Shown here: positions 1-8,980 of the stretch, one piece after another
Numbering within the stretch: the first letter of the stretch is position 1
How the letters are laid out: each line of letters begins with the position of its first letter
Source of the DNA: a candidate division Hyd24-12 bacterium UBA6080
GTDB lineage: Bacteria; Fermentibacterota; Fermentibacteria; Fermentibacterales; JCC-6
Direction: 5' to 3'
DNA length: 64,000 nucleotides
Assembly (NCBI GenBank): GCA_002436025.1
Contig: DIXM01000001.1
Span: 186,001-250,000, forward strand
The notes under the pieces: generated by a model
Told to the model about the DNA's origin: nothing
The model's database searches: none
What the model saw: the letters and a program-made list of their open reading frames with translations, nothing else
Position numbers and translations under genes: made by a program

Positions 1-465
1 GCCGGTCGAGGTGGTGAGAACCAGCCCCACGCCCGGTGAGTAGTGATACTTGGTAAAAAAGTTGAGTGGCATCAGGTTACCGTTGTAAAGCATCTTGCTC
101 TCGCCCTCGATGACGAGCAGGTCGTTGTAGGTTTTCCCACCGATGTCCATGGAGATGCCCTTTTCCTTGACCGTCATGGCAAGGACGCTTTCAATGCCGT
201 TGGCCGTGAACTTGATGTCCCAGCAGTCGCCCGGCTTCAGATCGTCCCTGAGCAGGACCTGGAAATTGCCGGCCTCGAAACTGTCCGTCAGGTAGGCATC
301 GCCCTCTTTCCTGATGAACTGCGGGGTTCCCTGAGCTGAGTTCATCATCGTGAAACGCCCCGGGGTCGATGGGTCCACTTCCGTAACGGTATTCGTGAAC
401 GTGCTTCCGTCGGCCAGCCCGTAGACCCACTGATTGCCAACGGCAAGGGGGTAATAGATGCTCAT
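1..465 (-). CDS. Hypothetical protein, N-terminal 155 residues (runs off window)
   Basis: The reading frame opens at ATG 465 and stays open to base 1, so the C-terminus lies outside the window. A good SD (AGGAGG) sits 7 bases before the ATG. The protein begins MSIYYPLAVGNQWVY, with no obvious signal peptide. This 'YPL.VGNxWxY' opening is common in poorly characterised beta-rich proteins of environmental bacteria. The rest alternates short polar and hydrophobic strands and has no catalytic motif I recognise. It follows the FGE-like lipoprotein gene in the same direction with about 94 bases between, so it may be co-transcribed. Function is unknown. Confidence 0.75.
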   Translation of the reverse strand, partial: MSIYYPLAVGNQWVYGLADGSTFTNTVTEVDPSTPGRFTMMNSAQGTPQFIRKEGDAYLTDSFEAGNFQVLLRDDLKPGDCWDIKFTANGIESVLAMTVKEKGISMDIGGKTYNDLLVIEGESKMLYNGNLMPLNFFTKYHYSPGVGLVLTTSTG

Positions 466-559
466 GGATTGCCTCCTGAAAAGCTGGTCCGCCCTGTGAG
501 GACGGGTTTCAACAATATGCAAGCATAAGTACAGGGGCTCCTCGCGGCCAGCAGCGAGT

Positions 560-1372
560 TCAGGGGCTCGGAATCCTTGCAACCCTGAAGCCCACGGTCA
601 GAGCTTTCACTTCAGGTCTGTAGGAGAACCTGTAAGCGCTTCGAAGCGCTCGAATGTCCGAACGCCAGCTTCCCCCCCTCACGACCCGGAAAGGTATCCC
701 CGATGACTCCCTGTAACTCCCGTCAGCGGGAGTGGTCTCGTAGTTGTCGGACCACGTGTCGTGACACCACTCCAGCACGTTGCCGTTCATGTCGTAAAGC
801 CCCCAGGGGTTCGGCTCGAGCAGACCCGCCTCCTGGGTGGAACCCTCGGAGTTCCCCCAGTACCAGCAGTATCGCCCGACGACCTCCGGGTCGTCACTGT
901 CACCCCAGAAGAACAGGGTGGTGGTTCCGGCCCGGCAGGCATACTCCCATTGAGATTCACTGGGCAGCCCGTAAGAATGCCCGGGATCCATCCTGTGAAG
1001 TCTCTCCAGGAAGCGCCAGGTGTCGGCCCATGCAACACCGGTGACCGGGTGCCCGCCAGTCACACCGTCGGGAGGCAGGGCTATCTCCGAATCCTCCCCC
1101 ATCACCTCGTTCCACATGTCCCAGGTGACAGGTGTGGACAGCAGTTCAAAGGGCTCAATGGTCACTTCGATCATGGGCTCCTCGTTCTCCGCACGCCCCG
1201 GTTCCTCCCCGGGCGAGCCCATGACGAAAGTTCCGCCCGGAATGCTCACGAACTCCATTGAAGGAGGGATCTCTCCGACTGACACAGCTTCTGCAGGCGC
1301 TTCTGCCAGGCGGCTCTCGCCGCATCCCACGATTGAGAACAACAGAATGACGACCGATAAGGCTTTACACAT
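560..1372 (-). CDS. Lipoprotein with formylglycine-generating-enzyme-like (SUMF1) domain lacking the catalytic cysteines
   Basis: The 270-residue protein has a lipoprotein signal peptide (lipobox ending FSIVGC, Cys17). From about residue 39 it carries a full FGE/SUMF1 fold: 'FVSIPGGTFVMGS' near 41-53, 'LPSESQWEYACRAG' near 136-149, 'GLYDMNGNVLEWC' near 191-203, and the closing GFR at 261-263. In true FGE the segment after GGS holds two cysteines that oxidise the sulfatase cysteine. Here the matching positions appear to be Ser238 and Leu243, so formylglycine-forming activity is unlikely. Members without the pair often act as binding or structural proteins. The start has an AAAGGAGA SD. It is divergent from the beta-barrel gene at 1506, and the 133-base gap holds promoters. 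Confidence 0.85.
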   Translation of the reverse strand: MCKALSVVILLFSIVGCGESRLAEAPAEAVSVGEIPPSMEFVSIPGGTFVMGSPGEEPGRAENEEPMIEVTIEPFELLSTPVTWDMWNEVMGEDSEIALPPDGVTGGHPVTGVAWADTWRFLERLHRMDPGHSYGLPSESQWEYACRAGTTTLFFWGDSDDPEVVGRYCWYWGNSEGSTQEAGLLEPNPWGLYDMNGNVLEWCHDTWSDNYETTPADGSYRESSGIPFRVVRGGSWRSDIRALRSAYRFSYRPEVKALTVGFRVARIPSP

Positions 1373-1432
1373 GAATGAAATCTCCTTTCGGGGATCAATG
1401 CCAACCGTCCTGACACGGGCGGTCCAACCTGA

Positions 1433-1460
1433 TTGGAATACTCAACAAAGCGATTATATT
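1433..1460 (+). promoter_or_regulatory. Candidate sigma-70-type promoter for the 1506 gene
   Basis: A TTGGAA box (1433-1438) and a TATATT box (1455-1460) are separated by 16 bases and lie about 45 bases before the ATG at 1506. The match is by eye only, but the position between divergent genes is right. Confidence 0.4.
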
Positions 1461-1505
1461 CGGTTTTGGAATCCTCGAAGAGCTTTCAAGGAAACGGGGA
1501 GCATT

Positions 1506-2021
1506 ATGACCAAGTTCACCGTGGCAGTCATTCTCATTATCTCAGGCGTTCCGGCCCTGGCTGCAGGTTCCGGAACAAAAACCCACAACATTGGCATCGG
1601 CGCCGGATACGTTACGGGCTACGGCATCTCCTACCGTCACTGGTTCCCCTCTGACTGGGGTTTTCAGGTCAATTTCGCCCCGTACTACGACAAAACCGAG
1701 TACTCCGAGGAACGGAACCTCAGCCTCGGACTCACCGGCCTCAGGGTCATACGGGGCTCCGAGACCGTGAACCTCATAGGCTATGCGGGCGCGAGCATTC
1801 TCTACGACTACGACCGCTACACCTACAATTACGAGTACCCCGGCGAGGAGGTCGAGACCACCAACACAAGGTATACCTTCGGAGGGGGTCCTGGGTTCGA
1901 TCTGCGGTTCTGGCACCTCTCATTCAACGCCATGTTCGGCGTTAGGGTCTCCACCGAGAGCAACGACGAGGTCCACATCGACATCACGGGGGAAACCGCC
2001 CTCTATTACTCTTTCGACTAG
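1506..2021 (+). CDS. Small outer-membrane beta-barrel-like protein
   Basis: The 171-residue protein has a signal peptide (MTKFTVAVILIISGVPALAA). It continues with alternating aromatic/glycine strands typical of an 8-strand barrel (GIGAGYVTGYGISYRHWF, FTFGGGPGFDLRF-like strands) and ends in an aromatic-rich strand finishing YYSFD. I chose ATG 1506 because the signal peptide starts there and GGGGAG lies just upstream; the frame is open further upstream but that part has no protein-like character. It is likely an OmpW/OmpA-barrel-like surface protein of unknown function. The split gene at 2034 follows 12 bases later and is probably in the same transcript. Confidence 0.7.
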   Translation: MTKFTVAVILIISGVPALAAGSGTKTHNIGIGAGYVTGYGISYRHWFPSDWGFQVNFAPYYDKTEYSEERNLSLGLTGLRVIRGSETVNLIGYAGASILYDYDRYTYNYEYPGEEVETTNTRYTFGGGPGFDLRFWHLSFNAMFGVRVSTESNDEVHIDITGETALYYSFD

Positions 2022-2033
2022 CGGGGAGGAACA

Positions 2034-2675
2034 ATGAGGTTCTGCGCTGCGGCACTGCTTCTTCTGACGATCGCCACCATGGCCGGCGTGGTCGAGGTCG
2101 GCCAGGGGGGAACCCTCGCAACCAACAGGCCCTTCAGCGGCTCTTGAGGCGACCCCGGAAGAAGGTACCAGGTTCTGGTACTTGCGGACGAGTTCTCAGG
2201 GCCGGCGCTTATCGAAAGGGTTGAGCTCTATGCAACACACGCCTCACAGGCAACCGGCATTTTCCAGAACGCCCGGATACTCCTCTGTGAAACCACCGTC
2301 AGCGCACTCTCCACGAGCTTCGAGGCCAACTACGCCGGAGGGGCTCCGGTGCAGGTCTTCTCGGCGGACACACTCGAGATAAAATGGGCAGGTTCAGCTC
2401 CGGGCTGGAACGGCTTCGACCTCGACACACCCTTCGAGTACTCGGGCACCCGGAATCTCATCGTGGAGTTCCGTTACCTCGGGCACGACGGCAAGACCGT
2501 CAACGCCAGGGCGGCCAACCTTCCCGCGGGCAACCGCTGCCTGTCAGGGCCCTACCCCACCAGTTCAACGGGCCAGCTCATGAGCTTCCTCACCTGCATG
2601 AGGCTTCACTACGGCACGTCAGCCCTGGAAACGACCACGTTCGGAGCGCTGAAGGCGTTTTTCGGGGTGCGGTAG
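2034..2675 (+). pseudogene. Secreted beta-sandwich protein gene interrupted by one in-frame TGA (2145-2147)
   Basis: An SD (GGGGAGGA) precedes ATG 2034 and a signal peptide follows (MRFCAAALLLLTIATMAG). The frame stays open for 214 codons except for TGA at codon 38, within 'RPFSGS-stop-GDPGRRYQ'. Both sides read as one protein: the downstream part has the strand pattern 'FDLDTPFEYSGTRNLIVEFRY' seen in secreted beta-sandwich domains of FCB-type bacteria. I expect an aromatic residue at the stop position, so TGG to TGA is the simplest explanation. A 7-8 bp hairpin with a GTT loop starts about 14 bases after the TGA, which resembles a bacterial selenocysteine insertion element. Other genes here use TGA as a normal stop. 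Likely a pseudogene or sequence error; recoding is possible. Confidence 0.6.
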
Positions 2676-2816
2676 CCGCAAGCAGAGCAGAGGACTTTCA
2701 GTGTGAATCTGCCCCGCCGGGCTCAAAAACAGGTGGCCTCTGGAATACTGCAGTAAATGAAGCTCGGGCAATGTGCCTGGTTTGAAATGTATCATCAGGA
2801 AAGCCGCATCTTCCTG

Positions 2817-3863
2817 TCAATCAAACATCTCTTTGCAGTTCAAATCATCGTATGCGCAGAATATCCTCTCCAGATGATTGAGCCAAATTCCTGCTGAAAG
2901 ATTGACTTCATATTGATAAGCAGGCAGAAACAACAATTGTATTACTGATATTCGATAGTCATTGTATAGATCATCGTATGAGTAATCCTTCACTCCATTC
3001 TTTTTAAGTGTTCCATGGTATTGCATCAGCAATTCATGTTCATACTCTTTCCGGCGTGACGGGAACCAATGAAGTGCCATCATGTATGCCAAGTCATATG
3101 CACCAAGTCCATTCTCATATGACTGCCAGTCGATCAATTTGATGAATCCATCTTTCTCTTTGGGCAGCATGAAGTTCCACATATGCGCATCAGAATGAAT
3201 CAGTGTCATGTTGTTAAAACCGAGGTATCTCTCATAGAGTTTTTCCATATGGTCAAGGGAATGGTGCAGGATCTTCCGGCTATCCTTGTCCAGTCTGTCT
3301 TGCATAAAACTGATGAACTTCAAGCAAAGTTTATGCAGATATTCAATGTATCCAGAATTACTCTCTTTTGTCTCGCGCGTTGCTGTAGCTTTTTCAAGGT
3401 CCTCACTGTCCCACCATTGAGAATGCAGCGTTGCCAGACAGTCTATTGCTTTCCTGCAATACGGGATCGTCGGTGCCAAAGGATATTCGGTCTGAAAATG
3501 CGTCTTGGATAAGTCTTCAAGGACGATATTGTATATGTTTCTTTTCTCTTCATATACGGCATAATAGCACTTTGGTATATTGTATCTGTTCATTTTGCTG
3601 CTGTTTGTGTTGTAAAAAACTACTTCCTTCTGACCATACCCCGGAAGATTTGTTTGTGTATTTTTATTTGATATCTTAACAAACAACGAATTGGGAAGAC
3701 CTGTGCTTTCTTTCCTGTAATGGATGTTCACAACTGCTGCTTCTGATACCGGCAGCTCCCCAAGGTGCTCAACTGTAAGCCCTTCAACACTTCTCTCATC
3801 CACATCAATTATGCTTGATATCCATTTTACACTTATATCATTCAAGCATAATATTGTATTCAT
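2817..3863 (-). CDS. CHK/aminoglycoside-phosphotransferase-fold kinase-like protein
   Basis: The 348-residue protein has the protein-kinase-like phosphotransferase fold. The catalytic loop LIHSDAHMWNF has the HxDxxxxN pattern at about residues 223-230, and the metal-binding IDWQ lies at 244-247. The spacing and the flanking 'NMTLIHSDAH' resemble the CHK (ecdysteroid-kinase-like) branch rather than classical resistance kinases. The N-lobe strand 'SLFVKISNK' may provide the ATP-binding lysine near residue 63. The start is supported by AAGGAGA 6 bases upstream. The gene is markedly AT-rich compared with its neighbours and carries many AAA, ATA and TAT codons, so recent acquisition is likely. The substrate cannot be read from the sequence. 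Confidence 0.75.
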   Translation of the reverse strand: MNTILCLNDISVKWISSIIDVDERSVEGLTVEHLGELPVSEAAVVNIHYRKESTGLPNSLFVKISNKNTQTNLPGYGQKEVVFYNTNSSKMNRYNIPKCYYAVYEEKRNIYNIVLEDLSKTHFQTEYPLAPTIPYCRKAIDCLATLHSQWWDSEDLEKATATRETKESNSGYIEYLHKLCLKFISFMQDRLDKDSRKILHHSLDHMEKLYERYLGFNNMTLIHSDAHMWNFMLPKEKDGFIKLIDWQSYENGLGAYDLAYMMALHWFPSRRKEYEHELLMQYHGTLKKNGVKDYSYDDLYNDYRISVIQLLFLPAYQYEVNLSAGIWLNHLERIFCAYDDLNCKEMFD

Positions 3864-4193
3864 GGTGTCTCCTTGTTCACTGCAGCAATGTCACTTAATA
3901 TACGCGCCCATAACTATCTGGTGCATGCAGTTCCTTGATTATTGAGCTTGGAGGGAGTTGGAGTTTGAATCACCCCGAGTAAATCTTCACGTCATACATG
4001 GATAGGCTCCCGGGCGAAAAGCCCAAAGGACTATCTCGCCCGGATAACGCTTCGGAGAAGCGCTTGGTCAAGATGGAAGTGATGGGTTCCCCTGAGGTCT
4101 TTGCGTTGTTCAGCTCAGCTGTGGACTTTTCGAGTAGTCGATTGTAGCTTTAGTGTGGGCCAGGAGAATGGAAAGGGTCTCAGGGGGTATGGT
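3864..4193. other. Non-coding stretch beside the AT-rich phosphotransferase gene
   Basis: I see no protein gene in these 330 bases. They hold a 13-base motif (ATCTGGTGCATGC, 3916-3928) also found at 17509-17521. They also hold the hairpin at 4010-4043, which resembles one at 17527-17560, and a second small hairpin (CGCTTC/GAAGCG, about 4048-4062). The promoter of the S41-like gene must also lie here but no convincing boxes stand out. Confidence 0.5.
4010..4043. repeat. Hairpin repeat, copy A (CCGGGCGA/TCGCCCGG)
   Basis: An 8-bp perfect stem encloses an 18-base loop. Its right part (GGACTATCTCGCCCGG) resembles the right part of the hairpin at 17527-17560. No T-run follows on either strand, so it is not an obvious intrinsic terminator. 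Both copies lie on the same side of an AT-rich insert. Confidence 0.5.
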
Positions 4194-5243
4194 GTGTTGA
4201 AATCCTGCAGTTTCGTTCTCTTTCTGTTCTTCCTCTCAGGCTTTTCCGGTTGTATTGACAACCCATCGACAATTGATCCTCCTGACGTGTACGAGGCGGA
4301 ATTCCAACTGCTGTGGGATCTTTTCGACTCCCGCTACGTGGGGTTCCAGACGAGTGGAACCGACTGGAATGCCCTGTATGAGCAGTACAAGCCTCAGGCG
4401 GGAGCTGTTTCGTCCCGGGAGGAGATGACCGCCCTTACGATAGACCTGCTTTCAAACCTTCAGGATCGGGGGATCACTCTGTACGATCCCGCCTGGAACT
4501 CAGAAAAACCCTATTCTCCATCGGTGTTTACGAACTGCAACCTTGATGTCCTGCTGGAGTACCTTTCCCCCTGGGGGTTCCAATGGATGCAGGAGGATGT
4601 GTGGGGGTACTGCCTTGCGGGGGCGGACTCGGTGCCCTGCTTTATTTTCCTGTCATGGGACGGGGATATGAACGTCAGTCTCTTCGACAACATCCTGTTT
4701 CAGCTTCAGGATGAGCCTGCGGTAATACTGGACATCCGGCTGTGCCAGGGTGGCCAGCAGGGAACACTGGTGAATGTGGCACGCAGGTTCGTGGATCAAA
4801 CCCGGATCGGTTTTCTGACGCAGCAAAGACTGAATGCTCAAACCCATGATCTGACGCTACCCGCAGCATACAACCTGATACCGAGGGGTTGGCACTACGG
4901 CGGAACTGTTGTCGTACTCGCCGGAGGACTCGATGGAGCCTCCTCGGAGATGTTCCTGAGCTGTATGTCCAGCCTGCCCGGAGTCACGATCATCGGAGAC
5001 ACAACGATGGGAAGCGCGAACTGGCCTTCGGAGCTGTGGGAGTTGCCTGACGGCTACCACGTGGCTTTCCCTTCGCAGACCTTCCTGCTGCCGGACACAA
5101 CGATGATTGAGGGGACGGGCATCCTGCCGGATATCGCTGTCGAAGCCACTGAAGATGATTTCACGGAGGGTGTGGACCCTGTTCTGGAGTATGCCTTCCA
5201 ATGGCTTGGCGCTGAACCGCCAAGGGTCAGAGCCCGGAGGTAA
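4194..5243 (+). CDS. S41-family peptidase-like lipoprotein
   Basis: I chose GTG 4194, which follows a GGGGG SD-like run and directly starts the lipoprotein signal (VLKSCSFVLFLFFLSGFSGC, lipidated Cys20). The open frame extends further upstream but without signal-peptide character. The 349-residue protein has the C-terminal-processing-protease core: 'VILDIRLCQGGQ' in the position of the substrate strand, and 'VVVLAGGLDGASSEMF' with the nucleophile-region SSE near residues 251-253. It closes with 'GTGILPDIAVE', typical of IRBP-like S41 enzymes. No PDZ domain is evident and the Lys of the Ser-Lys dyad is not obvious (GDTTMGSAN). It ends convergently, overlapping the 5227-6219 gene by 17 bases. 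Confidence 0.7.
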   Translation: MLKSCSFVLFLFFLSGFSGCIDNPSTIDPPDVYEAEFQLLWDLFDSRYVGFQTSGTDWNALYEQYKPQAGAVSSREEMTALTIDLLSNLQDRGITLYDPAWNSEKPYSPSVFTNCNLDVLLEYLSPWGFQWMQEDVWGYCLAGADSVPCFIFLSWDGDMNVSLFDNILFQLQDEPAVILDIRLCQGGQQGTLVNVARRFVDQTRIGFLTQQRLNAQTHDLTLPAAYNLIPRGWHYGGTVVVLAGGLDGASSEMFLSCMSSLPGVTIIGDTTMGSANWPSELWELPDGYHVAFPSQTFLLPDTTMIEGTGILPDIAVEATEDDFTEGVDPVLEYAFQWLGAEPPRVRARR

Positions 5244-6219
5244 GGGCCAGAACAAACTCCCCGTTGGCGTGCGATGTTATGTCCCACGGAAAGCCCGCTA
5301 TATCGATCTCGGCCACAACGGCGTTCGTCACGTAGTTGACCGCCGTTACCCTGCTGGCACCGCTTCCAAGGTAGCTGAGCACGTAGAACAGTGTTGTTCC
5401 CGGCACACTGCATATAGAAGTGGGATGCCCGGCGATCTGGATATGAGTCACCTCAGGCATGTAGAAATTGCTGCAGATGGCTACCCTGCCGTTGTCGGCG
5501 CTCCAGTCGGGATGGGTGACAGCCCAGACCGTATCGGCGGGAAAAATGGAGATGTCGCTTCCGGGGCTGTAGATGTAGATCGGGCTTACGTGAAAGGTGT
5601 TCAGCGCCACCCTTCCAACGGTTCCGGCTTCATCCGCGCATACGGCAAGAAGGCTTTCCTTGAGATATGATTCGGCGGCGACAGCAACGGGAGCGGCACC
5701 CAGGGGTTCGGTCTGCCTTAACACCGTATTGGTTGTCGCATCGACCTCCCTGATCCTGCAGTCGCCTTCGTCAGCCACATAGAACCTCTGCACACTCTGA
5801 GAAGCGCACATGGCTGATGGAAGGGAACCGACCTGGAACTCGGCGGCGACCGAATTCCCGGCAAGACTTACCTCGACTATCCTTCCCGCCCCCCCTATCA
5901 GGTAGACGTAACCTGGTTTCGGGATGATCATGTCACGATACCCCGAACCACTGCCAAATCCCACTGAAAACGAGGTGTCGAGGGCCATGCTCTGTGAATC
6001 GAACCGGTACACCGATCCGGTTCCCGAAGCAACCATGAACTCGAGATTGCCAAGGGAACAGAGGGCCCGGCCGTCGGGAACGCCACCGACAGTACCGACA
6101 ACGGAGTTGTCAGCCACCCGTATCTTCACCACTCCGCTCTCCGATACGATGTCGTGCTCCTCCGGATTGTAGCAGGCCGAGGCGATGAGAAGCAGCGGTA
6201 GCATCCTCCGGACCTTCAT
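5227..6219 (-). CDS. YncE-like beta-propeller lipoprotein
   Basis: The start is ATG 6219, preceded by AAGGGGG. The signal peptide ends in the lipobox IASAC, giving a 330-residue mature-length lipoprotein. It contains repeated propeller blades with patterns such as 'VVKIRVADNSVVGTV', 'FYVADEGDCRIREVDATTN' and 'RVTAVNYVTNAVVAEIDI', as in YncE/NHL-type seven-bladed proteins. No enzyme motif is visible. The gene begins 8 bases after the TonB-dependent receptor stop. The pair probably works together at the outer membrane, as surface lipoproteins do with TonB receptors; this role is inferred from context. Confidence 0.75.
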   Translation of the reverse strand: MKVRRMLPLLLIASACYNPEEHDIVSESGVVKIRVADNSVVGTVGGVPDGRALCSLGNLEFMVASGTGSVYRFDSQSMALDTSFSVGFGSGSGYRDMIIPKPGYVYLIGGAGRIVEVSLAGNSVAAEFQVGSLPSAMCASQSVQRFYVADEGDCRIREVDATTNTVLRQTEPLGAAPVAVAAESYLKESLLAVCADEAGTVGRVALNTFHVSPIYIYSPGSDISIFPADTVWAVTHPDWSADNGRVAICSNFYMPEVTHIQIAGHPTSICSVPGTTLFYVLSYLGSGASRVTAVNYVTNAVVAEIDIAGFPWDITSHANGEFVLALTSGL

Positions 6220-6227
6220 GATCCCCC

Positions 6228-8888
6228 TTACCATCTTACACCAAGACTCAGGAAGAAGTGCCTTGCCGTAAGGTACGCTGAAGGGTTGGACATGCTTCCC
6301 CCCGGATCACCGGTCGCCATGTACAGCGAAGGGTCAAAAATCCTGACAACGTTGCTTCTGTCGAAAAGATTGAACACCGTGAGCTTTGCCTCCAGTTCCG
6401 CCGGACCGGTCCAGAATCGACGCGACACGGTCATATCGGTCTGAATGGTCCACGGATAGCGCATGGTGTTGATGGATGGAATGGAATCCCCGCTTGCGGG
6501 ACTGAACGGGTAACCGCTGCCGCAGGCGAGGCTCAGGCTCATCCCCGAACCTTCCAGAGGTCGCACTCCCGCCCATTCCGGTCCCTCTCCCCTGTCGAGG
6601 AAAAGGCTGACGTGAGCCTGGGCACGATGTCTCTGGTCCCAGTCCAGGTAGTTGTCATCCAGGGGCACTGTCCCGTAGCCTTCGGCAGTGTACTGGTACT
6701 GCTCGGTTGCCGAGGAGAACCTGCCTTCCGCGACCGAATAGGTGTAACTCAGGCTTCCCGACCAGAACTCACCGGGAAGCCTCATCAGGGATATCTCGGC
6801 CCCCTGTACCGTAGCGTAGCTGTCGTCGTTCTCGTAGACGAAAAAGTGTTCCATCCCTTCCCCGGAAGTCGGGTTGGTCTGGACAAGGCCGGTGATCTGC
6901 TTGTAGAAGGCAGCCAGGGAAAGCGTTGAAAGGTTGTCAACACGATGCCTCACCCCCGCCTCGTACGAAATCGTGCGGACGGCATCGAGATCCGGATTGC
7001 CCACGATGGAGTAATCACCGGAAAGGTTGTAGCTGGTGCCCGAGAACATCTGGTTCATGTTGGGCATCTGGAAGTACCTGCCGTACGTTGCGAAGAACAC
7101 GTCCCGTTCAGAGATCGGGTGTGTCATGCCGAACCGGGGGCTGATCTGCACCTTCACGGGCACCTGTGAGGAACCGCTCTCTCCGGGAGTGACGACTTCA
7201 GTGTTGGGGTTGAAGGCGTCGACTCGAAGGCCGGCGTTCAGAACCATGCCTCCCGAGAAATCCGCGGTGGCCTGAGCATAGGCTGCGCCGGAGTATGGCC
7301 GGGCTTTCCAGATGTTCACCCAGGTTTCACCGGGGGAGTCGGCGAAAACACCAAAATCGTATATGTCGTATCGGCTTCCCTCGAGCCCCGCCTTCAGCTT
7401 CAGTACCGGTCCGAGCTGGCTGGTAACGCTTGCGCTGCCCGACCAGACGCTGCTCCGGGAATCGAGCCAGACCGATGAATGAACTCCCTGATGGTAGAAA
7501 CCAAGGCTGTCTGCGGCTCTCCCCGGCAAGTACTCGCCAAACCATGCAGCAGGGGTCAGCCCCTCCCCGACATACCCGCCCCCCTCATCCCTTACCCTGT
7601 GCCACTGGCAGAATTCACTGCGGTCAGCCATGAGTTCGAGAAGGCTGCTCTCGCCAAGAAGCCGGGTGAGCTTTGCGGTGATGCCCCAGGTCTCGTCGAA
7701 GCGTATCGGCAGCGCGAAATCAGGGTTGCCGCCCAGATAGGGAACACCGTCGATGTACGCGGGCTGATCGAACCGGGACCATGACCATTCGTCCCAGCCG
7801 CTCTGCCTGTAGGAGTACCTTCCAAGGCAGGAGAGACTGGTGGGTGTGTTCGGCCTGTAAGTGAGATTGAGACAACCCGACAGGTTATGCTGCCAGTTGT
7901 TGTCCCAGTTGCCCCTGCTGTCCTTCAAATCGAACCCGCTTCGGCTCCGCTCCACAGCGGCGAAGAAACGCATGTCGCCGGGAATCCGTATCCCGAGAGC
8001 CGGCAGCACATGGGTTGTCAGGGGTTCAGGCCCACCCAGTGACACTTCCCCATCAAGGCAATCGCTTCGGTAGCTGTCGTTCTCGGAGGGCGACATGTAG
8101 TTCCTCTCCTCGTTCTCGTAACCGAATGCAGTCAAGGCTCCGGCTCCCAGCCGCACATCTCCCTGATAGCGGGAACCCCCCTCTCTAACAACCATTTTCA
8201 CCACACCCGAGAGGGCGTTGCCGTACTCGGCGCCGAAGCCGCCCGTGATGGTTGAAGCCTCACCGATGGCCGAAAGGGGAACGCTTGCCATGTAGGCGTT
8301 TGTAACCGGTGACCTCACGGAAGCTCCCTCGAGAAGGAAGGCAACCTCCCCGGATCGTCCCCCCCTGACATGGATCTCGCCGCCCTGAGTGCTGACGCCA
8401 GCCTGGCGCTGCAGGACATCCACGATGCCAAACACCGGCATGGTCTCGATCTCGCTTCGATCTACAACATGAATCGTCGAGGGCACGCTCTCGAGGATCA
8501 GGTTCCTCTGGCCCGTAACGGTGATGACAGTGGCGCCGGCGGCCTCTTCCCGCATTTCAATGTCTATCTTCGTGGTCTGGTCGGATACTACAGTGACTCC
8601 GTTGATGGTAACGGAAGCCATTCCCACCATTCTTGCCGTCAGTGAGTACTCACCTGCCGAGATCTGGGGGATGTAGTACTCTCCCCTGCTGTTTGTCATG
8701 GCGCCGAAGGCTGTTCCCGTAACCATGACTGCGGCTCCAACAACGGGGTCTCCGTGGGAATCGGTCACCACACCAGAAACTGCTCCGGTACCGAATGCGA
8801 ATAGGGGTGAAAAACAGGTGAATATGAATGCAAGAACAAACACCCCGGCCAGGGGCCGAGTCTGTGGTTCATGAGGACAACAGTTCAT
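6228..8888 (-). CDS. TonB-dependent outer-membrane receptor with carboxypeptidase-like regulatory domain
   Basis: I place the start at ATG 8888, directly before the signal peptide (PLAGVFVLAFIFTCFSPLFAFG) and after an AGGGGG SD. The protein has 886 residues. An N-terminal CarboxypepD_reg-like domain (about 35-115; 'GVVTDSHGDPVVGAAVMV') is followed by the plug (about 120-240; 'VDVLQRQAGVSTQGGEIHVRGGR', split here only by eye). A long beta-barrel then ends in an aromatic residue (FFLSLGVRW), as outer-membrane proteins do. The architecture is SusC-like in order, but no SusD partner is present; the partner is the propeller lipoprotein just downstream. The substrate is unknown. Confidence 0.9.
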   Translation of the reverse strand: MNCCPHEPQTRPLAGVFVLAFIFTCFSPLFAFGTGAVSGVVTDSHGDPVVGAAVMVTGTAFGAMTNSRGEYYIPQISAGEYSLTARMVGMASVTINGVTVVSDQTTKIDIEMREEAAGATVITVTGQRNLILESVPSTIHVVDRSEIETMPVFGIVDVLQRQAGVSTQGGEIHVRGGRSGEVAFLLEGASVRSPVTNAYMASVPLSAIGEASTITGGFGAEYGNALSGVVKMVVREGGSRYQGDVRLGAGALTAFGYENEERNYMSPSENDSYRSDCLDGEVSLGGPEPLTTHVLPALGIRIPGDMRFFAAVERSRSGFDLKDSRGNWDNNWQHNLSGCLNLTYRPNTPTSLSCLGRYSYRQSGWDEWSWSRFDQPAYIDGVPYLGGNPDFALPIRFDETWGITAKLTRLLGESSLLELMADRSEFCQWHRVRDEGGGYVGEGLTPAAWFGEYLPGRAADSLGFYHQGVHSSVWLDSRSSVWSGSASVTSQLGPVLKLKAGLEGSRYDIYDFGVFADSPGETWVNIWKARPYSGAAYAQATADFSGGMVLNAGLRVDAFNPNTEVVTPGESGSSQVPVKVQISPRFGMTHPISERDVFFATYGRYFQMPNMNQMFSGTSYNLSGDYSIVGNPDLDAVRTISYEAGVRHRVDNLSTLSLAAFYKQITGLVQTNPTSGEGMEHFFVYENDDSYATVQGAEISLMRLPGEFWSGSLSYTYSVAEGRFSSATEQYQYTAEGYGTVPLDDNYLDWDQRHRAQAHVSLFLDRGEGPEWAGVRPLEGSGMSLSLACGSGYPFSPASGDSIPSINTMRYPWTIQTDMTVSRRFWTGPAELEAKLTVFNLFDRSNVVRIFDPSLYMATGDPGGSMSNPSAYLTARHFFLSLGVRW

Positions 8889-8980
8889 GCCGGAATACCC
8901 CCTGGTATCATCGCTGTATCCATGTTTAACTATACTACAGGCAAAGGGTCTGCACAGCGGGCAACTCGAAGGTGGTTCCG

